This document shows positions 8,199 to 15,011 of a stretch of DNA of 33,708 bases, one piece after another. The stretch covers positions 1-33,708 of the forward strand of contig JAFTST010000064.1 in assembly GCA_017467165.1 (NCBI GenBank), given 5' to 3'. Within the stretch, counting starts at the first letter, position 1. Every line of letters begins with the position of its first letter. This stretch comes from Clostridia bacterium. GTDB lineage: Bacteria > Bacillota > Clostridia > Oscillospirales > CAG-272. The position numbers and the translations under genes are program-made. Below the pieces are notes generated by a model that did not search any database, was not told where the DNA came from, and saw only the letters and a program-made list of their open reading frames with translations.

Positions 8199-8252
8199 TG
8201 TTCGCTTTGGCGAACACCTTTTTGTTGATTTAGCTGTTCGCTTTGGCGAACA
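8199..8252. promoter_or_regulatory. Tandem palindromic operator pair
   Basis: TGTTCGCTTTGGCGAACA occurs at 8199-8216 and again at 8235-8252. Each is a perfect 7-bp inverted repeat around a 4-bp centre. Identity between the copies extends to 22 bp (8198-8219 and 8234-8255) with a 36-bp repeat period. Both lie between the -10 box (8267-8262) and the start codon of the double-HTH regulator, one over the expected transcription start. This suits a repressor site; the same arms would form two RNA hairpins in the leader. Confidence 0.75.
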
Positions 8253-8261
8253 CCTGCTTGT

Positions 8262-8290
8262 ATTATACATTGTTTTTTCCTCCGTGTCAA
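8262..8290 (-). promoter_or_regulatory. Consensus sigma-A promoter of the double-HTH regulator
   Basis: Minus strand: TTGACA (8290-8285), 17-nt spacer, TATAAT (8267-8262); both hexamers and the spacing are ideal. A promoter this strong followed by two operators implies tight repression. Confidence 0.8.
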
Positions 8291-8400
8291 TCCTTTTTCC
8301 GCGTTTTTCGGCTATTTTTCGCTCTATTTTCCGAATTGAGCTCTTAACCCTGCCCTTGGGGTATGAAAACGGCGCCCCGAAAGCATTTTTCCTTAACTGA

Positions 8401-8429
8401 TTGTAAAGCGACGTTTTCTGTGGTATAAT
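8401..8429 (+). promoter_or_regulatory. Promoter of the D-lactate dehydrogenase gene
   Basis: TTGTAA (8401-8406), 17-nt spacer ending TGG, TATAAT (8424-8429). The start would be near 8436, leaving a ~70-nt leader. No Rex-type palindrome was found around it. Confidence 0.65.
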
Positions 8430-8505
8430 TAATATACGAAGAAATATTTGCCGGGCAAGGCATGACTCTTTCGACAGACTATCTTTTTTATTACCGGGAG
8501 GAAAT

Positions 8506-9540
8506 ATGAAAATTGCTTTTTTTGATGCCAAATCCTACGACAAGCCCTCGTTTGACATGAGGGCGGCAGAGTCGGGGCTTGAAATAAAATACTTTGAAGC
8601 CAAGCTCAACGAGGACACGGTGGAGCTGGCGGCGGGATACGACGCGGTATGCGTATTCGTCAACGATATCGTCAACGCCGCAGTTATAGACCGATTGTGC
8701 GAGCTGGGTATAAATATTGTCGCCCTTCGCTGCGCGGGCTTCAACAACGTAGATATGAAGCACGCCTATGGGCGTATACACGTGCTCCGTGTCCCTGCAT
8801 ATTCGCCCTACGCGGTAGCGGAGCATACGATGGCGATGCTTCTGACCTCTATTCGCAGAATACACAAGGCGTATATCCGCACCAGAGATTTCAACTTCAG
8901 TCTGGCGGGTATGACGGGCTTTGACCTGCACGGAAAGACGGTAGGAGTCATAGGCACGGGAAAAATCGGGCGGGTTTTCATTGATATTTGCCGCGGCTTC
9001 GGAATGAAGGTGCTGGCATACGACAAGTATCCCGCGGAGGGGCTTGACAACGGAGATACGGTAAGATACGTTTCTCTCGATGAGCTTTTCTCTTGCAGTG
9101 ATATAATATCTCTGCACTGTCCTCTGACGGAGGAAACCTACCACGTGATAGGCGAGGATGCTATCGACAAATGCAAGCGCGGAGTAGTTATCCTGAACAC
9201 CTCGCGTGGCGCTCTCGTCGACGCCGAAGCTCTGCTGGCAGGCATAAAATCCCGAAAAATCGGAGCGGCTTGCCTCGACGTATATGAGGAGGAGGCAGAC
9301 TTTTTCTTCGAGGATTTTTCGGGGCATATTCTCGAGGACGATACGCTGGCGCGCCTCATTTCTATGCCGAACGTTATCGTAACCTCGCACCAGGCGTTTC
9401 TTACCGAGGATGCTCTGTCAAATATAGCCGAAACGACCGTCAATAATATATTGAGCTTCACGGAGCGAGGTCAGTGCGAAAACGAGGTCTGCTTCCGCGG
9501 CGGCCGCGCGGAGGACTGCAAGACGGGTAAGTGCTTTTAA
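8506..9540 (+). CDS. ldhA: D-lactate dehydrogenase (D-2-hydroxyacid dehydrogenase family)
   Basis: The protein has 344 aa; ATG 8506 follows GGGAGGAAAT. It should reduce pyruvate to D-lactate with NADH in the cytoplasm, recycling NAD in fermentation. Visible family marks are 'LRCAGFNNVD', 'VPAYSPYAVAEHTMAMLL', the Rossmann glycines G150-T-G152-K-I-G155, and the catalytic triad: R234 in NTSRGAL, E261 in DVYEEE, and H295 in SHQAFLT. These positions are very close to those of lactobacillar D-LDH (R235/E264/H296). The length is slightly above the usual ~330 because of a C-terminal tail with four cysteines (CENEVCFRGG...CKTGKC), which is unusual. The gene stands alone with its own promoter. Another D-2-hydroxyacid substrate is possible, but the AGFNNVD/AEH pattern favours lactate. 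Confidence 0.88.
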   Translation: MKIAFFDAKSYDKPSFDMRAAESGLEIKYFEAKLNEDTVELAAGYDAVCVFVNDIVNAAVIDRLCELGINIVALRCAGFNNVDMKHAYGRIHVLRVPAYSPYAVAEHTMAMLLTSIRRIHKAYIRTRDFNFSLAGMTGFDLHGKTVGVIGTGKIGRVFIDICRGFGMKVLAYDKYPAEGLDNGDTVRYVSLDELFSCSDIISLHCPLTEETYHVIGEDAIDKCKRGVVILNTSRGALVDAEALLAGIKSRKIGAACLDVYEEEADFFFEDFSGHILEDDTLARLISMPNVIVTSHQAFLTEDALSNIAETTVNNILSFTERGQCENEVCFRGGRAEDCKTGKCF

Positions 9541-9567
9541 GCTTTGACCTCATAATAATTTAAAGAA

Positions 9568-9610
9568 GCCCGAAAAGACTCAATTTCTGTCGCGAAAGAG
9601 TCATTCGGGC
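9568..9610. repeat. Imperfect inverted repeat after the D-LDH gene
   Basis: GCCCGA...GACTC and GAGTC...CGGGC (9568-9610) can form an interrupted hairpin 27 bp after the ldhA stop. There is no T tract, so it is more likely a 3'-end stabilising structure than a complete intrinsic terminator. Confidence 0.4.
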
Positions 9611-9871
9611 GACGCGAATTGCCGAGCTAAGTTCGTTCACAATTATCCCCACTCGTGCAAGATAATCCTATGCTTTTTTCTCAAAAGATATCCTCTTTTC
9701 TCGTCGTCTGAGCTCCCCTTGCTATACAAGGAAATATAATGGGTTAAGAACGAGTTATGTAAACTATTATTAACATTCAGACACAAAGGCATAGTGAGTG
9801 AGGTCGGAGAAATGAAGCTCAAAATACAAGAATAAATTGACACGGGGCTGTGTTTTCTGCGAATCAAAACA

Positions 9872-9916
9872 TAAAAAACGGGTCAATCCGCCATTGTGTG
9901 ACAAGCTGGATTAACC
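9872..9916 (-). terminator. Minus-strand Rho-independent terminator
   Basis: On the minus strand GGTTAATCC (9916-9908) pairs with GGATTGACC (9889-9881) with one G-T pair; CGTTTTTT follows. The nearest minus-strand gene ends ~230 bp upstream at 10144, so this may end readthrough from it or a short RNA from 9.9-10.0 kb. I see no convincing gene anywhere in 9541-10143. Confidence 0.5.
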
Positions 9917-10077
9917 TAAGAACAATCAATCAGAATAGACTGAATTTAAGCTGCATTTTTTCGTGCTGACTGACCCCATTTTTTCTTTCTAAGCTCTCAT
10001 TATACCGGGGAGCGTGTCAAATAAATCGCTATTTTGACCTAAAAATTATACTGTCGGTGGCGTTTTGATAAAAGCTT

Positions 10078-10119
10078 GAGCGGAGGCTGTGAAAAAGCAG
10101 CATCTCCGCTCGTTTTTTT
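10078..10119. terminator. Terminator-like hairpin after the 10144-10764 gene
   Basis: GAGCGGAG (10078-10085) pairs with CTCCGCTC (10104-10111), and CTG with CAG inside. G plus seven T follow on the plus strand; AAGCTTTTATC follows on the minus strand. It lies 33 bp past the stop of the minus-strand gene, so it probably ends that gene and also blocks plus-strand transcripts. Confidence 0.65.
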
Positions 10120-10143
10120 CTGTTTTCATCAAATTCGGCTTTT

Positions 10144-10764
10144 TTAGAATTCGGGCTCGTAGCTCTGCTCAAAGGGAGTCCAGACAGCGCGTCTGACCTC
10201 GACGTCCTTAATAGCGAGCATAGTGCAATAGGGGGAGAAGCCAACGTGACCGCCGCTGATATAGTGAGGGTCGATAAGCTCGCTGAGAAGAGTATCGTCG
10301 GCATACAGGAAGCTGTGTCCCTCGATTATTCCCGTGGTAATGCGAATCTCCTTGCCTGGAGTATAGGTATATGCGCCCGTCAGAGCACGAAGTCCCGTCT
10401 CGGGGCTGCGCTCAATTCCGCTCTTATGCTCGTACCAGCCGTTAATTCCAAAAACGTATGCGTTACCGAGGTAGTTGATTTCCTCATCCCAATGCGCGCA
10501 GAAAACGCCGTTGAGGTCTCGCGTTGCAGGCAGCACGGTCTTGACTGTAAAGGAAAAAATAATATCGCAGTCAAAGCTCTCCTTGCTGAACAGAATACCG
10601 CCCTGGTTGCCTCGCTCACCACCTATGAGCCAGCCGTCCTCAGCGTACCACTGCCCTGCCATCACCTGCCAATCCCCCTGCCAATCGGCATCGGTGGAGC
10701 CGCGAAAAATAACGGGACAATCCTCAAGCTTAACCAATTTTCCAAGCAAGCGCAATTTTTCCAT
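10144..10764 (-). CDS. Concanavalin-like fold (DUF1080/YesU-type) protein, possible carbohydrate-active
   Basis: The protein has 206 aa from ATG 10764, which has GGGAGATATTGGT before it; earlier in-frame starts lack such a site. There is no signal peptide, so it is cytoplasmic. The sequence alternates short beta-strands: 'WQGDWQVMAGQWYAEDGWLI', 'FDCDIIFSFTVKTVLP', 'GKEIRITTGIIEGHSFLYAD', and it ends 'GHVGFSPYCTMLAIKDVEVR'. That closing strand (G-VGF...-IKDVEVR) is the usual end of DUF1080/LamG-like jelly rolls, and the size fits YesU-like (DUF1961) proteins near sugar-utilisation genes. I cannot name a substrate. It is transcribed away from the fructan locus, and the ~490-bp divergent gap holds promoters for both sides. 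The family call is tentative; the gene itself is well supported. Confidence 0.65.
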   Translation of the reverse strand: MEKLRLLGKLVKLEDCPVIFRGSTDADWQGDWQVMAGQWYAEDGWLIGGERGNQGGILFSKESFDCDIIFSFTVKTVLPATRDLNGVFCAHWDEEINYLGNAYVFGINGWYEHKSGIERSPETGLRALTGAYTYTPGKEIRITTGIIEGHSFLYADDTLLSELIDPHYISGGHVGFSPYCTMLAIKDVEVRRAVWTPFEQSYEPEF

Positions 10765-10792
10765 ACCAATATCTCCCATGTGTTTTTTTCTT

Positions 10793-10821
10793 ATTCTATC
10801 GGAAAACGCGCGTTTTGTCAA
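10793..10821 (-). promoter_or_regulatory. Promoter with palindromic spacer for the 10144-10764 gene
   Basis: Minus strand: TTGACA (10821-10816), 17-nt spacer, TAGAAT (10798-10793). Most of the spacer is the perfect palindrome AAAACGCGCGTTTT (10803-10816), so a repressor could sit between the two boxes. Confidence 0.65.
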
Positions 10822-11040
10822 GTATCAGGCTGTAACACTGTCCCAAAAATCAAGCTGAATTGTCAGCCCCGATAAACCTTGGTTATACAAAAGGACTTAT
10901 TAATCATCATTCCCCTCGCTCAGGTTGTGTCGCAGAGCTGTTTTCTTCCGGACAAGCGCCGCACTTCCCTGCTGTTCAATAAAATTTTCAACGTGTCACG
11001 ATAGACTTTGGTTGCCAAATGTCGCTTTTTCGCATATTTT

Positions 11041-11057
11041 TTGTACATATTGAACAA
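11041..11057. promoter_or_regulatory. Imperfect palindrome upstream of the fructan locus promoter
   Basis: TTGTACATATTGAACAA has arms TTGT-CA and TG-ACAA with one mismatched pair. It lies 48 bp before the -35 box and could bind an activator or repressor. It lacks the central CG typical of LacI-family sites, so the binding protein is not assigned. The rest of 10822-11104 shows nothing further. Confidence 0.3.
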
Positions 11058-11104
11058 TATATTAAAATACTTATATGCAAATTCTACACATTTTTAAAAA
11101 CCAC

Positions 11105-11133
11105 TTGCAATCTTGATTTTATTAATATATAAT
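11105..11133 (+). promoter_or_regulatory. Promoter of the fructan-utilisation locus
   Basis: TTGCAA (11105-11110), 17-nt spacer, TATAAT (11128-11133); transcription would start near 11140, giving a ~115-nt leader before the ATPase gene. It is the only strong promoter I see for the co-directional genes 11256-32622. Confidence 0.65.
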
Positions 11134-11158
11134 TAAACAAAAGGAAGTGTTTTTTTAT

Positions 11159-11186
11159 TTTCCAAAATTGGAAACAATTCCAAAAT
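11159..11186. promoter_or_regulatory. Inverted repeat with third half-site just after the locus promoter
   Basis: TTTCCAAAATTGGAAA (11159-11174) is a perfect palindrome. A further half-site TTCCAAAAT follows at 11178-11186, in register 18 bp after the first half. Its place ~20 bp past the expected start point fits an operator; binding by the locus's LacI-type protein is only a guess. Confidence 0.4.
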
Positions 11187-11255
11187 GCTTGCTCAGAGTT
11201 ATTTCAGGGTATTTTTTAGAAAAACGATTGATATAAAAACAGGAGGAAGTCATCT

Positions 11256-12695
11256 ATGGCTAATTTACTACTAAGGCACGTATACAAGATATACGCAGGT
11301 ACTGAAAAGCCGAAAAAGAACGCCAAGGGAGAGGCGAAGAAAAGAAGCGGCGACTACGTTGCGGTCAAGGATTTCAATATGGAAATCAACGACGGTGAAT
11401 TTATCGTTTTCGTCGGACCCTCGGGCTGCGGTAAGTCCACTACCCTGCGAATGATTGCCGGTCTTGAGGAGATTAGCGGCGGCGAGCTGTACATAGACGG
11501 TCAGCTGGTTAACGACGTCGACGCCAAGGACAGAGATATAGCGATGGTTTTCCAGAGCTATGCGCTCTACCCTCACCTCACAGCCTACGACAATATCGCG
11601 TTCGGACTCAAAATGCGCAAGGTACCCGCCCCGAAGCTTGACAGCGAGGGCAATCAGGTAGTAGCTATCGACAGCAAGAAGGTCAAGGAAATCACCGCAA
11701 GGCAGAAGAAGCTCAAGAAGCAATATACCGTCATCCTGAAGGATATTGAGGACTGCGGCGAGGAGGAATCAAACGACCTTACATATTATACCGAGAAAAA
11801 GGCTCTTCTTGAAAAGCGTATTCAGGAGGCGGAGGCAGATCTGGAATACTACACAAGCACTCCCGTGCCCCTCTTCAACTACGTTCATATGTCCAAGAAG
11901 GAAATCGACGAAAAGGTACAGTGGGCGGCGGAGATTCTCGGAATCGAGGAGCTGCTCGATTCAAAGCCCGCAGAAATGTCGGGCGGTCAGCGCCAGCGTA
12001 TCGCGCTCGGTCGCGCGATGGTAAGAGGACCTAAGGTCTTCCTGCTCGACGAGCCCCTCTCCAACCTTGACGCGAAGCTCAGAACGGCGATGAGAGCCGA
12101 AATCGTCAAGCTGCATAATCAGCTCAAAACTACCTTTATATACGTTACTCACGACCAGATTGAGGCTATGACTATGGGTACTCGAATAGTCGTGATGAAG
12201 CTCGGCGTCGTTCAGCAGATAGATACCCCCACCAACCTGTTCGACTATCCCGAAAATAAGTTCGTAGCAGGCTTTATCGGAACGCCGCAGATGAACTTCT
12301 TCGAGGTTGACGTGAAGCGCGACGGCGACAAGCTCGACGTTACTCTCGAGGACGGTCAGACCGTCAAGCTCGAGCTTTCGGAGCTTCGTACCATAGAGGA
12401 TAAATACCTCGACGGTAGCTCCCACAAGGTTTATCTCGGTATAAGAGGCGAAAACATCAGAGTTGACAGCGAGGGAGTCAAGGCTACCCTCACTATCAAG
12501 GAGGTTCTCGGAAACACCACTCAGCTCTTCCTCCGTCTGACGGAAAAGAGTCAGGACTTCATAGTAAGCGTTCCCGAGAGAAACGCCCTGACGCCCGGTG
12601 AGTGCGTGAATATCAAGCTCGACGAGAAATTCGTTCATCTTTTCGACAGAGAAACCGAGCTGTCGATTATGTCAAGAGAGTACGGTAACAAGTAA
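11256..12695 (+). CDS. msmK: MsmK/UgpC-type sugar ABC transporter ATPase with a helical insertion
   Basis: The protein has 479 aa; ATG 11256 follows AGGAGGAAGTCATCT. It should hydrolyse ATP to drive sugar import by the permease pair encoded downstream. Visible: Walker A GPSGCGKST (54-62), Q-loop Q100, signature MSGGQRQR (241-248), Walker B VFLLDE (261-266), H-loop H298 and a C-terminal TOBE_2 part ending 'FVHLFDRETELSIM'. Two additions are unusual. One is a Lys-rich loop of ~20 residues at 16-33. The other is a mostly charged helical stretch at about 127-212, between the Q-loop segment 'GLKMRKVPAP' and 'SKKEIDEKV'. MsmK/MalK proteins are ~370 aa, and the extra length is mainly this insertion. 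The motifs around it are intact, so the protein should be active. The membrane protein gene starts three bases after its stop. Confidence 0.9.
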   Translation: MANLLLRHVYKIYAGTEKPKKNAKGEAKKRSGDYVAVKDFNMEINDGEFIVFVGPSGCGKSTTLRMIAGLEEISGGELYIDGQLVNDVDAKDRDIAMVFQSYALYPHLTAYDNIAFGLKMRKVPAPKLDSEGNQVVAIDSKKVKEITARQKKLKKQYTVILKDIEDCGEEESNDLTYYTEKKALLEKRIQEAEADLEYYTSTPVPLFNYVHMSKKEIDEKVQWAAEILGIEELLDSKPAEMSGGQRQRIALGRAMVRGPKVFLLDEPLSNLDAKLRTAMRAEIVKLHNQLKTTFIYVTHDQIEAMTMGTRIVVMKLGVVQQIDTPTNLFDYPENKFVAGFIGTPQMNFFEVDVKRDGDKLDVTLEDGQTVKLELSELRTIEDKYLDGSSHKVYLGIRGENIRVDSEGVKATLTIKEVLGNTTQLFLRLTEKSQDFIVSVPERNALTPGECVNIKLDEKFVHLFDRETELSIMSREYGNK

Positions 12696-12698
12696 GCT

Positions 12699-14018
12699 AT
12701 GAGAAAATGGCTTAAATTCTTCTTCCTCGGCTTTTTTTCGCACAGCGCGGCAAAGGAAGGCCGAGCCAGAGGCTTCACAAACGCTTTTCTGAGCTTCGTT
12801 TTAGCTCTTTCCTTTCTGTGGGTTGGCTTTATCGGCGCGGATATGCTGCCCTTTGGCGCTCACTACAATAATTCGCCCGATTTTTCCGCGACCGTTCGCT
12901 CCGTGCTTGCAAATCCCGACCCTGAAAAGCGGATTTATGCACAGATAAAGGACGGCGAGCTCTTGCTGAAGGAGCAGGGGGGTGAATATGCCGAGCGCTT
13001 GTTCGTCAACACGCTCGAGAGCGACGCGGATAAGGAAAGCTATTCAAAGAACGGCTACAACATAGTCGTTGACACCAGACCCGCAGGCACGCTTGCCGAG
13101 GTTGTGGCACACTGTGTTTCAAACGACGGAAAGAATACCGTAATTTCATACGAGGATTATCTCGGCTTAAGCGAGGTTGCCAGGCTTAACTTTGATTTCA
13201 AGCTGAGCTACACGGGCAACGCTCTTGACTTGACCGACGAGGCTGTTGAGGGATACCGTGTATACCTTATGGGCTCGGATGACGGAAAGGACAAGGCCGA
13301 AGGCTTAGCAGGCGAGCTTGCCGAGGGCAAAATCACAAGGGACGAATATAACAGGAAGATATACGAGCTGTATTTCGCCGCATATTATCCCGAAATAACC
13401 GAATACGAAAGCACCTCGGTCGTGCCCCTTCTTCGAAACTACTATTATCATCAGTATATCACTAAGGGCGAGAAGAATTATCTTTTCATCTTTGACGACT
13501 ATATGACGGGCTCATTCGAAACGAATGGCGGAATTGAGACTTCGTTCCACGGCTTCTACACCGAGCTTGAGGACGGCTCTGTCGTTGCAGAAAATCTCTC
13601 GCAGGACGAGGCGTACGCGGCGGTGGATAATTTCGTTAAAAAGTCCTTTAGCGCCGTTATCTCGCTGAATTCATACGTCTACGTCTTAAACGTCTTTTCA
13701 CTCCTGCCCTTCGTAGCGCTTATGCTTCTGGTAGCAACGCTGCTTACATATTCGATTATGAGGCTCAGTGGTGTTGAGAGCATTGGCACTCTCGGCTCTG
13801 TGATAAAGATTGTCGGAGGCTTCATGTGGTTTTCGGGCGTGATTTCCGCCGCACTCAGCATTATAGCTTCATTCTTCGTCAGTCGGAATATCATAAGCGC
13901 TCTGCCGCCCGTGATATTCTTCGTAGCGCTTGCTGCAAGGTCTATAATATTCGCAATTCAGGAAGGCAGATTATCCAAGCAATCCCAACAGCAACAGGCT
14001 GAACAAACCGGAGGTTAA
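12699..14018 (+). CDS. Unknown membrane protein of the fructan locus
   Basis: The protein has 439 aa. One membrane helix lies at ~29-50, a polar domain of about 275 residues at ~52-325, and three helices at ~330-354, ~367-393 and ~398-418; the tail is Gln-rich (QSQQQQAEQ). With the short basic N-terminus inside (MRKWLKFF), the polar domain would face outward. No known motif was recognised. The gene begins 3 bp after the ATPase stop with no good ribosome binding site of its own, and the kinase gene starts 1 bp after its stop; translation is probably coupled across all three. That position suggests a role in transport or signalling for the pathway (inference), for example a sensor or an accessory subunit. 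Confidence 0.78.
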   Translation: MRKWLKFFFLGFFSHSAAKEGRARGFTNAFLSFVLALSFLWVGFIGADMLPFGAHYNNSPDFSATVRSVLANPDPEKRIYAQIKDGELLLKEQGGEYAERLFVNTLESDADKESYSKNGYNIVVDTRPAGTLAEVVAHCVSNDGKNTVISYEDYLGLSEVARLNFDFKLSYTGNALDLTDEAVEGYRVYLMGSDDGKDKAEGLAGELAEGKITRDEYNRKIYELYFAAYYPEITEYESTSVVPLLRNYYYHQYITKGEKNYLFIFDDYMTGSFETNGGIETSFHGFYTELEDGSVVAENLSQDEAYAAVDNFVKKSFSAVISLNSYVYVLNVFSLLPFVALMLLVATLLTYSIMRLSGVESIGTLGSVIKIVGGFMWFSGVISAALSIIASFFVSRNIISALPPVIFFVALAARSIIFAIQEGRLSKQSQQQQAEQTGG

Positions 14019-14019
14019 A

Positions 14020-14925
14020 TTGTTACTTTGTATTGGTGAAATACTTGCCGATATGATCGGCGAGGAGAAAAACGGAATTACTACTTATGAAAGAAAGGCG
14101 GGAGGCGCGCCCTTTAACGTTGCCTGCGGCCTACATAAATTTGGCAGTGAGGTCAAATTCGTCGGAAGCGTCGGCGACGACCTGATAGGTCGCTTTCTCA
14201 TCAGATACGCCGCGGACTTCGGTATGGATACCACCTGTATTCACGTGGACCCGGAGCGTAACACCACGCTTGCCTTCGTGGAGCTGAATGAGGAGGGTGA
14301 CAGATCCTTCTGCTTCTACCGCAAGAACACGGCGGACTACTGTATGCCGAGCGTCAGCGACGAGCTTATAGCATCGGCAGACATTATTTGTATCGGCTCG
14401 CTTATGCTGGCGGACGAGGGCTGTGTGGAATACGCGCTGGACATCGTGGAGCGCGCACACAGAATGGGAAAGACGGTCGCCTTTGACGTCAATTATCGCA
14501 CCGACATTTTCAGGGACAAGGAAAGCGCTGTCAGCGCCTACAAGAAAATTCTTGCCGCGGCGGATATCGTTAAGTTTTCTGAGGACGAGGTTGAAACCTT
14601 CACCGAGGAGTACGTCAACGGACTTACCGACAAGCTGGTTCTGATAACCCTCGGTAAGTCGGGCAGCGAATGGAGATATAACGGCAGAAGCAACAAAATC
14701 CCGACCATCTCCGTCAAGCCCGTCGACACCACGGGAGCGGGAGATGCGTTCTTCGCAGGAGCGCTGTCCGTTCTGGACAAGAGCGCGGGCGGAGAGATGA
14801 GCGACGAGCTGCTTGACGAAGCCCTGAGATTCGGCAACGTGGCGGGCGCTCTGAACACCACCGGTCGCGGAGCGATAGACAGCCTTCCCGATTTGGATTT
14901 AATTAATGAGTACCTTAATAGTTAA
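14020..14925 (+). CDS. scrK: Fructokinase (PfkB/ribokinase family)
   Basis: The protein has 301 aa. The start is TTG 14020, placed by GGAGG six bases upstream inside the end of the preceding gene; no ATG fits. It should phosphorylate fructose to fructose 6-phosphate with ATP in the cytoplasm. Evidence: N-terminal 'CIGEILADMIGEE' and 'KAGGAPFNVACGL' (substrate-binding GG), 'FDVNYR' in the middle, and the PfkB signature D236TTGAGD242 with D242 as catalytic base. The length is normal for bacterial fructokinases. The position among GH32 enzymes and a sugar importer supports fructose as substrate over other PfkB substrates. One base separates it from the membrane protein gene. Confidence 0.88.
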   Translation: MLLCIGEILADMIGEEKNGITTYERKAGGAPFNVACGLHKFGSEVKFVGSVGDDLIGRFLIRYAADFGMDTTCIHVDPERNTTLAFVELNEEGDRSFCFYRKNTADYCMPSVSDELIASADIICIGSLMLADEGCVEYALDIVERAHRMGKTVAFDVNYRTDIFRDKESAVSAYKKILAAADIVKFSEDEVETFTEEYVNGLTDKLVLITLGKSGSEWRYNGRSNKIPTISVKPVDTTGAGDAFFAGALSVLDKSAGGEMSDELLDEALRFGNVAGALNTTGRGAIDSLPDLDLINEYLNS

Positions 14926-15011
14926 GCTATTGATAGTACATTAACAGATGAATTTATCTTGATATCTTAATAAGTAATTTAATTAAGTAATATATAAATG
15001 GAGAAATAACG

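Noticed and set aside
8199..8252. LexA (SOS) boxes in the palindrome pair
   Set aside because: The Gram-positive LexA box is CGAAC-N4-GTTCG; here the arms are in the opposite order (GTTCGC-N4-GCGAAC).
8491..9390. A 299-codon minus-strand frame over the D-lactate dehydrogenase gene
   Set aside because: The plus strand encodes a complete enzyme with all catalytic residues; the reverse frame is a shadow without a start signal.
9643..9867. A 74-codon minus-strand frame between D-LDH and the jelly-roll gene
   Set aside because: It has no ribosome binding site and no recognisable pattern; composition looks intergenic.
9995..10020. TTGACA...TATAAT on the minus strand near 10.0 kb
   Set aside because: The spacing is only 10 bp, too short for a sigma-A promoter.
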